From Parvibaculum sedimenti (GTDB lineage: Bacteria > Pseudomonadota > Alphaproteobacteria > Parvibaculales > Parvibaculaceae), in contig NZ_WESC01000013.1 of assembly GCF_009184905.1 (NCBI RefSeq), positions 1-64,000 on the forward strand: 64,000 nucleotides of DNA, read 5' to 3'. The notes under the pieces are model-generated. The model saw only the letters and a program-made list of their open reading frames with translations, was not told the DNA's origin and searched no databases. The translations under genes were made by a program, and so were the position numbers. Position 1 is the first letter of the stretch. Every line of letters starts with the position of its first letter. Shown here one piece after another: positions 1-7,616 of this stretch.

Positions 1-178
1 ACTCCCTGCAATCTTCCATCAAAAGGTGATCGCAGATCACGACGCCAGAGGTAATGTGGGGGCAAAACACCGCTTACACAATGTCCCAATCCAAGAGCGA
101 AGCCTTGGAATAGAAACTCACGTCGGACACGGCATCAGACGCGAGATCGAGACCGATAGCCAAAATTTCTTTTGCCAT
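1..178 (-). pseudogene. Broken or partial small gene at the window edge
   Basis: On the minus strand an ATG at 178 is preceded by a GAGGGG-like ribosome site and opens a 34-codon frame beginning MAKEILAIGLDL. It ends at TAA (74-76). Beyond that stop the same frame stays open to the window edge and still reads like protein (AVFCPHITSGVVICDHLL), so a premature stop in a longer gene is the simplest reading. The family resembles small hypothetical proteins of unknown role; I do not recognise a function. The DNA is less GC-rich than its neighbours. It could instead be a real 34-residue peptide or chance. Confidence 0.35.
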
Positions 179-315
179 ATAGACACAAAACCCCTCGAAT
201 CGTCTCCCCTTTCAGACTAACAACATCCACCCTTTCTTCTAAATTGTCTGTGTGCCGCAGCACTTATGGCCGAACTCACGCACTGATTTTCCTAGCGCCC
301 ACATGTCAGACTGGG

Positions 316-332
316 TTAATGTATATCATTAA
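316..332. promoter_or_regulatory. Palindrome upstream of the sulfatase gene
   Basis: TTAATG-TATAT-CATTAA is a perfect palindrome with 6-base arms, centred about 36 bases before the sulfatase ATG at 360. It sits where a promoter -10 region or repressor operator would be. The regulator is unknown; none is encoded next door inside the window. Confidence 0.4.
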
Positions 333-359
333 TAGTTGAATAGAGGTACGGGAGACTTC

Positions 360-1898
360 ATGGGCCGCAAGATACTTTTCATCACGACCGATCAGATGCG
401 CTTCGATGCCATCGGCGCGAATGGGCAGAAAGTGGCCCGCACGCCAGCGATCGACGCGCTGGCGGCAAACGGCATCAACTACAGCCGCGCGCATAACCAG
501 AACGTCGTCTGCATGCCCGCCCGCTCGACCATGATCACCGGACAATATGTCTCGACGCATGGCGTGTGGATGAACGGTGTGCCGCTGCCCGTCGATGCGC
601 CGAGCGTCGCGCAATATCTGCACGAGAAAGCGGGCTACCGCACCGCGCTCATCGGCAAGGCGCATTTCGAGCCTTTCCTCGACTTCAAGCAGCAGTTCTA
701 TGAGAGCCAGATGGCGCGGCTCGGAGAATACGGGCCCCATCGCGGCTTCGAGCACATGGAACTCGCGGCCCATTCACCGCTCATCCTGCACTACGCGGAA
801 TGGCTGAAGACGCACGATCCGGATGCCTTCGTGAAGTTCTATCCAAACCTCGACGCGAAATTTCAGGTGAATGCGGCGGGCGGCGGCGAAACGGGCGGTT
901 GCCAGCTCCACTTCAACGATGTTGCGCGCGAGCATTATCACACCGACTGGGTGGCGGACCGCGCCATCGCCTGGCTCGACGGTTTGAAGGCGGATGAAGA
1001 CTGGTTCTGCTGGGTCTCCTTCCCCGATCCGCACCACCCCTGGGACCCGCCGAAGTCGGAGCTTGGCCGCCACCCCTGGCGCGAAACACCGATGCCGGAA
1101 TTCTATCCGGGCTCGAAGGAAAAGATCGAAGCGATCCTGAAGGACAAGCCGCGCCACTGGCACGAATGGTACACGGGCGAGCGCGTCACCAATTTCGAAG
1201 CGCCGCCGGAGTTTCGCGCCTGCGACATGACCGCCGATCAGGTGCGCGAGATCAACGCCTTCACCCATGTCGAGAACGAACTGATCGACGAGGCCGTGGC
1301 AAAGATCATGGCCAATATCGAAAAACGCGGCTGGGGTGACGATGTCGATGTCGTCTTCACTACCGATCATGGCGAGTTTCAGGGCGAGTTCGGCCTGCTC
1401 TTCAAGGGCCCCTATCATGTCGACGCGCTGATGCGCCTTCCCATGATCTGGCGGCCCGCCAAGTCGGCCAATGTCGCGCCCGCGAGCGTCGCCGCACCGG
1501 TCGGCCAGGTCGATCTCGCACCGACCTTCTGCGAGATCGCAAGTCTTCCCGTCGCCGAATGGATGCAGGGCAAGCCCCTCCCCCAGAGCGAAACGGAGGC
1601 CGCGCGCCAGAAACGCGAACGGGTTTTCACCGAATGGGACTGCCAGCATGTAGACGGCACGACAGTGGGGCTCCGCACCATCTATCGCGACGGCTACACC
1701 ATCACGGCCTACCTGCCGGGAACGATCTATGACGGCACTGAGGGCGAGCTTTACGATCACAAGAACGATCCGCAGCAGTGGCGGAACCTCTGGAACGATC
1801 CGGCTTACCAGGCGCTGAAGTCGGACCTGCTCGCGGATATGAAGGACAATCTTCCCTCGGTCCACGAGCCGCGCCTTGAATGTGTCGCACCGGTCTAG
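360..1898 (+). CDS. Sulfatase-family hydrolase (formylglycine type)
   Basis: A 512-residue member of the sulfatase / phosphonate monoester hydrolase branch of the alkaline phosphatase superfamily. The CMPAR box at Cys51-Arg55 is the C-x-P/A-x-R site that a formylglycine-generating enzyme converts to the catalytic aldehyde. Metal-ligand candidates are Asp11 (TTDQ) and Asp336-His337 (TTDHGE), with Lys349 behind. No signal peptide is visible, so it is probably cytoplasmic. The ATG at 360 is chosen because GGGAG lies six bases upstream; a TTG at 336 would add eight residues. Substrate (sulfate ester or phosphonate ester) cannot be told from the sequence, and no maturase gene lies in the window. 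Confidence 0.85.
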   Translation: MGRKILFITTDQMRFDAIGANGQKVARTPAIDALAANGINYSRAHNQNVVCMPARSTMITGQYVSTHGVWMNGVPLPVDAPSVAQYLHEKAGYRTALIGKAHFEPFLDFKQQFYESQMARLGEYGPHRGFEHMELAAHSPLILHYAEWLKTHDPDAFVKFYPNLDAKFQVNAAGGGETGGCQLHFNDVAREHYHTDWVADRAIAWLDGLKADEDWFCWVSFPDPHHPWDPPKSELGRHPWRETPMPEFYPGSKEKIEAILKDKPRHWHEWYTGERVTNFEAPPEFRACDMTADQVREINAFTHVENELIDEAVAKIMANIEKRGWGDDVDVVFTTDHGEFQGEFGLLFKGPYHVDALMRLPMIWRPAKSANVAPASVAAPVGQVDLAPTFCEIASLPVAEWMQGKPLPQSETEAARQKRERVFTEWDCQHVDGTTVGLRTIYRDGYTITAYLPGTIYDGTEGELYDHKNDPQQWRNLWNDPAYQALKSDLLADMKDNLPSVHEPRLECVAPV

Positions 1899-1916
1899 GC
1901 ACCCCGGTCCACGTCA

Positions 1917-1944
1917 TGTCATCCCGGCGCAAGCCGGGATGACA
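1917..1944. repeat. Perfect 12-bp hairpin (dispersed-repeat type)
   Basis: Twelve-base arms around a GCAA loop, with TCATCCCGGC in the left arm, sit between the sulfatase stop and the enoyl-CoA hydratase gene. Sequences of this type recur widely as extragenic palindromes in alphaproteobacterial genomes (general knowledge). It may also stop or attenuate transcription, but no T-run follows it. Confidence 0.6.
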
Positions 1945-1997
1945 GTCGCGCGTCCGGCATGCAGAATGCGGCACCTCAAGAACTGCAGGAGTCCCGC

Positions 1998-2792
1998 ATG
2001 TCCTCTCCCACCCCGCGCATGATCGCCGTCAAGGACGGTTCGATCGGCTGGATGATCTTCAACAATCCGGAGCGCCTCAACGCCGTCAGCCTCGACATGT
2101 GGGAGGCCGTGCCGAAGATCATTGCGGAATTCGAATCCGATCCGGAAATCCGTGTCATCGTGCTGAAGGGCGCAGGCGACAGGGCCTTCGTCGCGGGCGC
2201 CGACATTTCGCAGTTCGAGGCGCAGCGCAACAATCCTGAAAGCGTCGCGACCTACGAAGACGCGACCACCCTCGCCTTCGAAACAATCGCGCGCGCCGAA
2301 CGCCCGACCATCGCCATGATCGACGGCTATTGCATCGGCGGCGGCCTCGGTATCGCGCTTTCCTGCGACATCCGCTTCGCGGCAGAAGGTTCGACCTTCG
2401 GCATCCCGGCCGCGAAGCTTGGCCTTGCCTATGCGGCGTCCGGTACGCGCCGCCTCGTCGATGTCGTAGGCCCCGCCTTCGCCAAGGAAATCTTCTTCAC
2501 CGCGCGGCGTTTCACCTGCGACGAAGCGCTCTCCATGGGTCTCATCAATCGCGTCTTTACACGCGAAACTCTGGAGGCCCAGACGCGGGACACCTGCTCG
2601 ATCATCGCCGAGAATGCGCCGCTGACCGTCATGACGGCAAAGAAGATCGTCGACGAGACACGAAAGGCATCCGACAATTTCGACGCCGATTATTGCGATC
2701 AACTGATCGAACGCTGTTTTTCGAGCGAGGATTATGCCGAGGGACGCAAGGCGTTCATGGAAAAGAGAAAGCCCGTATTCAGGGGCCGCTGA
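1998..2792 (+). CDS. Enoyl-CoA hydratase/isomerase (crotonase family)
   Basis: A 264-residue crotonase-fold protein, normal length for the family. The oxyanion-hole segments are visible as AGADISQFEA and as GYCIGGGLGIALSCDIRFA. It would act on acyl-CoA thioesters in the cytoplasm, by hydration, isomerisation or a related step; the exact reaction cannot be fixed, since the usual catalytic Glu pair is not obvious to me. The ATG at 1998 is preferred over 1959 because GCAGGAG lies just upstream. A short-chain dehydrogenase follows after 35 bases, suggesting co-transcription in a fatty-acid or side-chain degradation route. Confidence 0.85.
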   Translation: MSSPTPRMIAVKDGSIGWMIFNNPERLNAVSLDMWEAVPKIIAEFESDPEIRVIVLKGAGDRAFVAGADISQFEAQRNNPESVATYEDATTLAFETIARAERPTIAMIDGYCIGGGLGIALSCDIRFAAEGSTFGIPAAKLGLAYAASGTRRLVDVVGPAFAKEIFFTARRFTCDEALSMGLINRVFTRETLEAQTRDTCSIIAENAPLTVMTAKKIVDETRKASDNFDADYCDQLIERCFSSEDYAEGRKAFMEKRKPVFRGR

Positions 2793-2827
2793 AACAAATC
2801 CAACGAGAAAACAAAGGGAGAAACGTC

Positions 2828-3694
2828 ATGGGCGGAAGGCTCGAAGGCAAGGTTGCGATCATCACCGGCGGCACGAGCGGGATCGGCCGCGGCACGGTCG
2901 ATCTTTTTCTGAAGGAAGGCGCGAAGGTCGTCGTTGGCGATCTCCAGGACCACAAGGGCGTGGCGATGGAGCACGAGCTGGGCAAGAACTTCTCCTATTG
3001 CCGCACCAATGTTGCGCATGAGACGGAAGTGAAGACGCTGGTCGAGCACACGATCGAGAAGTTCGGCAAGCTCGACATCCTGTTCAACAATGCCGGTTAT
3101 GGCGGCGTCGGCGGCGAGCTGCACGAAATCGACATGAATGGCTTCGACGAGACGGTCGGCGTCCTGCTGAAGGGCGTTGTGCTCGGCTACAAATATGCCG
3201 CGCCACACATGAAGGCGCAGCAGTCCGGCAGCATCATCTCGACCGCATCGGTCGCAGGATTGCAGGCTGGCTTCGGCCCCCTCATCTATTCCGCCTGCAA
3301 GGCGGCGGTGCATCACTTCTCGCGCTGTGCGGCGATGGAGCTTGCGCCCTTCTTCGTGCGCTCGAATGCGATTTGCCCCGGCGGCATCGCAACCTCAATC
3401 TTCGGAAGCGGGCTCGGCCTCGGCACGCAGGTTGCCGACCAGTTCGCCGAAGTGATGAAGCAGCACCTTGCCAACATCCAGCCGACACCGCGTTCGGGCC
3501 TGCCGAACGACATCGCGGAAATGGCGCTCTTCCTCGGCAGCGACGCATCGAGCTTCGTTACCGGCCAGAGCATCGCCGTCGATGGCGGGCTTACCGCTGG
3601 CCCCATGGCATCGCTCGGCAAGCGGATCGACTTCGAAAAGGTCATCGGCGACTTCCTGTCGAGCCTGCCCGCCGACGCGAAGCCCGCGCAATAA
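2828..3694 (+). CDS. Short-chain dehydrogenase/reductase
   Basis: A 288-residue classical SDR. The N-terminal TGGTSGIG is the cofactor loop, an Asp in VVVGDLQD at the end of the second strand favours NAD(H), NNAG is present, and the catalytic Ser and YSACK (Tyr-x3-Lys) follow. It would oxidise or reduce an alcohol/ketone, plausibly a 3-hydroxyacyl or cyclic alcohol intermediate. The start at 2828 has GGGAG eight bases upstream and lies 35 bases after the enoyl-CoA hydratase stop. The C-terminus carries an extra ~25 residues (IDFEKVIGDFL region) beyond the usual VDGG end. Confidence 0.87.
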   Translation: MGGRLEGKVAIITGGTSGIGRGTVDLFLKEGAKVVVGDLQDHKGVAMEHELGKNFSYCRTNVAHETEVKTLVEHTIEKFGKLDILFNNAGYGGVGGELHEIDMNGFDETVGVLLKGVVLGYKYAAPHMKAQQSGSIISTASVAGLQAGFGPLIYSACKAAVHHFSRCAAMELAPFFVRSNAICPGGIATSIFGSGLGLGTQVADQFAEVMKQHLANIQPTPRSGLPNDIAEMALFLGSDASSFVTGQSIAVDGGLTAGPMASLGKRIDFEKVIGDFLSSLPADAKPAQ

Positions 3695-3715
3695 TTCCTA
3701 AACCATCCGGCCCTA

Positions 3716-3755
3716 GGCTCTCTCCGGGGGTGCGTCACGCCCTCCGGAGAGAGCC
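3716..3755 (+). promoter_or_regulatory. Inverted repeat that buries the PilZ gene's ribosome site
   Basis: Twelve-base perfect arms (3716-3727 and 3744-3755) flank a 16-base loop that could itself pair in part. The right arm contains the GGAGAGAG ribosome site of the next gene, whose ATG begins two bases after the arm. In mRNA this hairpin would hide the site, as in a translational switch or RNA thermometer. It may alternatively terminate the upstream transcript, though no T-run follows. Confidence 0.5.
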
Positions 3756-3756
3756 C

Positions 3757-4104
3757 ATGGCCGAACCATCCGAAACCCAGCCGAAAGACGCCTCCGACCG
3801 CCGCCTGTTCCGGCGTATCGGCACGCGCATCGAAGGCCGCGTCGTCTTCGCCGGCGTCGATGTCGATTGCATCGTGCATGAAATGTCGGCGACCGGCGCG
3901 CTCATCGAATGCCTGCCGCTCCCTGCCCTCGGCGCCGCTGTCGCCATCGACGTGCCCGATGTGGGTTTCGCGCGAGGCGCCGTCATCCGCCATGACGGCG
4001 CGCTTGCCTGCATCGAGCTTTCGACGCCGACAGGCAAGCGGCTGAAGCTGACCGACCGCCTCATCCTCGCTGCCTTCCATAACCCGCCAGAAGACCTTTC
4101 CTGA
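3757..4104 (+). CDS. PilZ domain protein
   Basis: A 115-residue single-domain protein. The Arg-rich segment RRLFRRIGTR supplies the RxxxR half of the PilZ c-di-GMP motif, and HEMSATGALIE supplies the second half, with Glu in place of the usual Asp/Asn before x-Ser-x-x-Gly. The beta-rich remainder fits PilZ. Such proteins bind c-di-GMP and modulate motility, polysaccharide synthesis or other effectors; the target here is unknown. It stands alone between two SDR genes. Its ribosome site lies in a hairpin. Confidence 0.8.
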   Translation: MAEPSETQPKDASDRRLFRRIGTRIEGRVVFAGVDVDCIVHEMSATGALIECLPLPALGAAVAIDVPDVGFARGAVIRHDGALACIELSTPTGKRLKLTDRLILAAFHNPPEDLS

Positions 4105-4175
4105 CGTTTCTACCAGTAGCCTTCGCCCCCGGAACAGCTAAACTCCCCGCAAACAATATCTCACGGGGAAGCGAC

Positions 4176-4964
4176 ATGACGCTCAAGGACAAGGTTTCCA
4201 TTGTCACCGGTTCGGCCACGGGCCTCGGCGCCGCCGTCGCCATCAAGCTCGCGGAGCGCGGCAGCCGCGTCGTCATCAACTACACGAAGAGCGAGAAGGA
4301 AGCGAAAGAGACACTGGAGATGGTCAAGTCGAAAGGCGTCGACGCCATTCTCGCCCAGGGCGATGTCGGCGAGGATGCCGATTGCCGCCGCATCGCGCAA
4401 ACCGCTGTCGACAAATGGGGCCGCATCGACGTGCTCGTCAACAATGCGGGCACGACGCAGTTCGCCAACCACGCCGATCTCGAAGCGCTGACTGCAGAGG
4501 ACTTCTTCTGTATCTACAAGGTCAACGTCGTCGGCGCCTATCAGATGATCCGCGCCTGCGCGCCGCACATGAAGAAAGTGGGCAAGGGCTCGGTGGTCAA
4601 TGTGTCGTCGATCGCAGGCGTCACCGGCGTCGGCTCATCGGTTGCCTATGCCGCCTCGAAGGGCGCACTCAACACCATGACGCTATCGCTCGCCCGCTCC
4701 CTCGCGCCGGAAATCCGCGTCAACGCCGTCTGCCCCGGATTCATCGGCACGCGCTGGTTCTCCGACCGTTTCGGCGAGATGCAATACGAAAAGATCAGAA
4801 AGCAGCAGGAGGCGACCACGCCGCTCGCCCGCGCCGGAACGCCGGAGGACATCGCCGTTTCGGTCGTCTTCTTCGCCGGCGAAGGCTCGGACCACATCAC
4901 CGGCGAAACGCTGATGACCGATGCCGGCATGCATCTCGGCTTCGCACCGCTGAAAGCGCGGTAA
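4176..4964 (+). CDS. Short-chain dehydrogenase (FabG-like)
   Basis: A 262-residue SDR with TGSATGLG (cofactor loop), NNAG, catalytic Ser in VNVSSIAG and YAASK. The overall pattern, including VNAVCPGFIGT and a C-terminal TGETLMTDAG, resembles 3-oxoacyl-ACP reductase-like enzymes. Asn-Tyr after the second strand (VVINYTKSEKEA) suggests NADP(H). An ACGGGGA ribosome site lies just before the ATG. It is followed after 25 bases by the arsA-like gene. The physiological substrate is not known. Confidence 0.87.
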   Translation: MTLKDKVSIVTGSATGLGAAVAIKLAERGSRVVINYTKSEKEAKETLEMVKSKGVDAILAQGDVGEDADCRRIAQTAVDKWGRIDVLVNNAGTTQFANHADLEALTAEDFFCIYKVNVVGAYQMIRACAPHMKKVGKGSVVNVSSIAGVTGVGSSVAYAASKGALNTMTLSLARSLAPEIRVNAVCPGFIGTRWFSDRFGEMQYEKIRKQQEATTPLARAGTPEDIAVSVVFFAGEGSDHITGETLMTDAGMHLGFAPLKAR

Positions 4965-4989
4965 GTCGCGCGGGAAAGAACGGGTTCTT

Positions 4990-6747
4990 ATGCTGAAGCT
5001 CGCCGACAATCCGACGCGATTCCTGTTCTTCACCGGCAAGGGCGGCGTAGGAAAGACCTCGCTCGCTTGCGCTGTCGCGCTAAAGCTCGCCGACAGCGGC
5101 AAATCGGTGCTGCTGGTCAGCACCGATCCCGCTTCCAATCTCGACGAGATGCTCGGTGCCAAACTCGACAATGCCCCCACGCCAATACCGGGCGCGCAGC
5201 ATTTGTTCGCCATGAACATCGATCCTGACGAGGCGGCTGAAGACTATCGCCGGCGCGTCATCGAACAGATGGCACCTACATCAACCGACTCGGAACGCTC
5301 GACGGTACGCGAGGAGCTATCTGGCGCCTGCACCACCGAGATCGCAGCCTTCGATGAATTCGTCGGTCTTCTGGCGGATGACGAGTCCGCTTATGACCAC
5401 ATCATTTTCGATACGGCCCCTACCGGCCATACGCTGCGTCTTCTGAGCCTGCCCAAGGCGTGGACGGGATTTCTGAAAGACAATGATCGCGGTGCTTCCT
5501 GCCTCGGTCCGCATTCGGGCCTCAAGATGCGCGAGGCACGCTTTCGCGCCGCGCTCGCAACGCTTGGAAATGCGGCGCTCACCACCATCATGCTGGTAAC
5601 GCGCGCCGACAGAAGCGCCATACGCGAAGCGGCGCGCACTTCGGACGAGTTGCGAGCGCTAGGCCTCGCCAATCAGCGCCTCGCCATCAATGGCGTCTTT
5701 CACGCGGCCGATCGGAACGACAGCATTGCTCATTCGATCGAAGCGCTTGGTGAGAAAGCCCTAGCCGGCATGCCGGAAAATCTGGAGACGTTGCCGCAGG
5801 ATCGCATCCCTCTGCGGCCGTTCGACATGGTTGGATTGGCTGCGCTGCGCGCCCTGCTCTCCGATGTCGACCCACATGCCGCCGCGCATGTGAAGGGCGC
5901 GGGGCCCTCGGCACCGGCCATCCCCAAACTCGATGCACTGGTGGATGAACTCGCCGCCGCGGGTCGCGGCCTCATCATGGTGATGGGCAAAGGCGGTGTC
6001 GGCAAGACAACCATCGCCGCCGCGCTCGCCATAGGACTCGTCCGGCGCGGACATAGCGTTCACCTCAGCACCACCGATCCGGCCGCACATATCACCGCGA
6101 CGCTCGACGGCGACCTCGACGGATTGCAGGTCGACCGTATAGACCCCAAGGCGGAAACCGATCGCTATATCGAGAAGATCATGGCCACGCGCGGCAAGAA
6201 TCTCGATGAGCAGGAACGCGCCCTGATGCTCGAAGATCTGAAGTCCCCCTGCACCGAGGAAGTGGCCGTGTTTCACGCTTTCTCGCGCGTCGTCGCGGAA
6301 GCGAGAAGCAATTTCGTCGTTCTCGACACGGCTCCCACCGGTCACACGCTTCTGTTGATGGACGCGACAGGCGCATATCATCGCCAGATGATGCACGACA
6401 TCGCGCCCGGCACCCATGGCCGCATCATCACGCCAATGATGAGATTGCAGGACCCTGACTACACAAAGATCATCCTCGTTACGCTACCGGAGACGACGCC
6501 CGTCTCGGAAGCGGCGAGTCTTCAGGAAGATTTGCGCCGCGCGAAGGTCGAGCCCTATGCGTGGGTGATAAATCGCAGCCTCGCAGCGGCCGCCACCCAT
6601 GACCCGCTGCTGCGCGCGCGCATCGCTGCGGAGCGCATCCAGATCGAACGTGTCGGCAAAACGCTTGCAAGGCGTCTCTTTCTTCTGCCGTGGCAGGCCG
6701 AACCGCCGGTTGGCGTTTCTGCCCTGTCCGAACTCGTCTCTGGCTAA
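4990..6747 (+). CDS. arsA: ArsA-like tandem anion-pump ATPase
   Basis: A 585-residue protein with two homologous ATPase halves. P-loops GKGGVGKT are at about 16-23 and 333-340, each followed by a DTAPTGHTLR/L signature. The three metalloid-binding cysteines of arsenite ATPases have counterparts at Cys114 (GACTTE), Cys171 (GASCLGP) and Cys421 (SPCTEE), very near the R773 ArsA positions 113/172/422. ArsA normally powers the ArsB arsenite efflux channel with ArsD as chaperone, yet no arsR, arsB, arsC or arsD is nearby. It is either an orphan efflux ATPase paired with a distant ArsB or a Get3-like factor; the conserved cysteines favour the former. Confidence 0.88.
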   Translation: MLKLADNPTRFLFFTGKGGVGKTSLACAVALKLADSGKSVLLVSTDPASNLDEMLGAKLDNAPTPIPGAQHLFAMNIDPDEAAEDYRRRVIEQMAPTSTDSERSTVREELSGACTTEIAAFDEFVGLLADDESAYDHIIFDTAPTGHTLRLLSLPKAWTGFLKDNDRGASCLGPHSGLKMREARFRAALATLGNAALTTIMLVTRADRSAIREAARTSDELRALGLANQRLAINGVFHAADRNDSIAHSIEALGEKALAGMPENLETLPQDRIPLRPFDMVGLAALRALLSDVDPHAAAHVKGAGPSAPAIPKLDALVDELAAAGRGLIMVMGKGGVGKTTIAAALAIGLVRRGHSVHLSTTDPAAHITATLDGDLDGLQVDRIDPKAETDRYIEKIMATRGKNLDEQERALMLEDLKSPCTEEVAVFHAFSRVVAEARSNFVVLDTAPTGHTLLLMDATGAYHRQMMHDIAPGTHGRIITPMMRLQDPDYTKIILVTLPETTPVSEAASLQEDLRRAKVEPYAWVINRSLAAAATHDPLLRARIAAERIQIERVGKTLARRLFLLPWQAEPPVGVSALSELVSG

Positions 6748-7494
6748 CTACTCGGCAAGAAACTTCAGCACCGCTTCCTTATAGGCGCGGTCGCCGACCG
6801 TCTTCATGTGGTCGCGCTTCGGCACGGTATATGACTGTGCACCGGGAATAGGTGCCGCGAGCGATGCTGCAGGTCCGGCCTGATCGTCCGTTTCGCCCGC
6901 GACGATCAGCACAGGCCTTGTGATGTGTGGCAGCAGCTCGGCCGGAAAATCGGCGCGCACGGCCTCGAAGCAGGCGGCGAGCGCCGCGCGGTCCTGATGG
7001 TTCTGGTCGGCGAAGGTGCGGAAAAGCTTTGCGGCGGGACTTTTGATCGAGGCGGGATCGTCGGTCAACAATGCATCGGCGACCGCACTCGCATCCTTGT
7101 TCTTATCGAGAAGGCGTTCGCCGACGCCTGCGACAATCACGCGATCGAAGCGCTCCGGATAGAGCGCTGCCGCGACGAGCGAAACCATGCCGCCCATGGA
7201 ATAGCCCATCAGGTCGACACCCGGCTCACCCAGATGGTCGAGCAGCGCAACCACATCGCCCGCCATTGCCTCCAGCGCATAGTCTTCCACATCATGCGGC
7301 TTGTCGCTTTCGCCATGTCCTCGCCCATCGGCCATGATGACGCGCCGGCCTGCCTCGATCAGTGTTCGCGTCCAGCTCGTCGCAATCCAGTTCACCCGAT
7401 GCGTCGAGGCAAAGCCATGCACGAGAAGAATGGGCGCACCCTCCCCCTCGACGCGATAGGCGAGCTTCAATCCATCTGACTCAAAATACTGCAC
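6748..7494 (-). CDS. Alpha/beta-fold hydrolase
   Basis: About 248 residues. The oxyanion segment VHGFAS, nucleophile elbow GYSMGG (Ser99), and a C-terminal KRDHMKTV holding the likely catalytic His mark an alpha/beta hydrolase of the esterase/lipase group. I start it at a GTG (7494) with GGAGA about seven bases upstream, which gives the usual QYFESDGLKLAY opening; the frame extends to 7632 but that would overlap the divergent amidohydrolase gene. Its stop abuts the arsA stop with no gap. Substrate unknown. Confidence 0.85.
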   Translation of the reverse strand: MQYFESDGLKLAYRVEGEGAPILLVHGFASTHRVNWIATSWTRTLIEAGRRVIMADGRGHGESDKPHDVEDYALEAMAGDVVALLDHLGEPGVDLMGYSMGGMVSLVAAALYPERFDRVIVAGVGERLLDKNKDASAVADALLTDDPASIKSPAAKLFRTFADQNHQDRAALAACFEAVRADFPAELLPHITRPVLIVAGETDDQAGPAASLAAPIPGAQSYTVPKRDHMKTVGDRAYKEAVLKFLAE

Positions 7495-7616
7495 GGGCAA
7501 TCTCCAGGCCGTTTCCGACAGCATAGCATTTTCGCTCGTCGGAAACGCGGCCACGGATTGTAGCGGTGACATTTGCCCGGCGAAGAGGATAGGATTTCCA
7601 AAACGCGGAGGATCCC

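Noticed and set aside
26-220. Plus-strand 64-codon frame
   Set aside because: The opposite strand reads more like protein, and no ribosome site precedes this frame.
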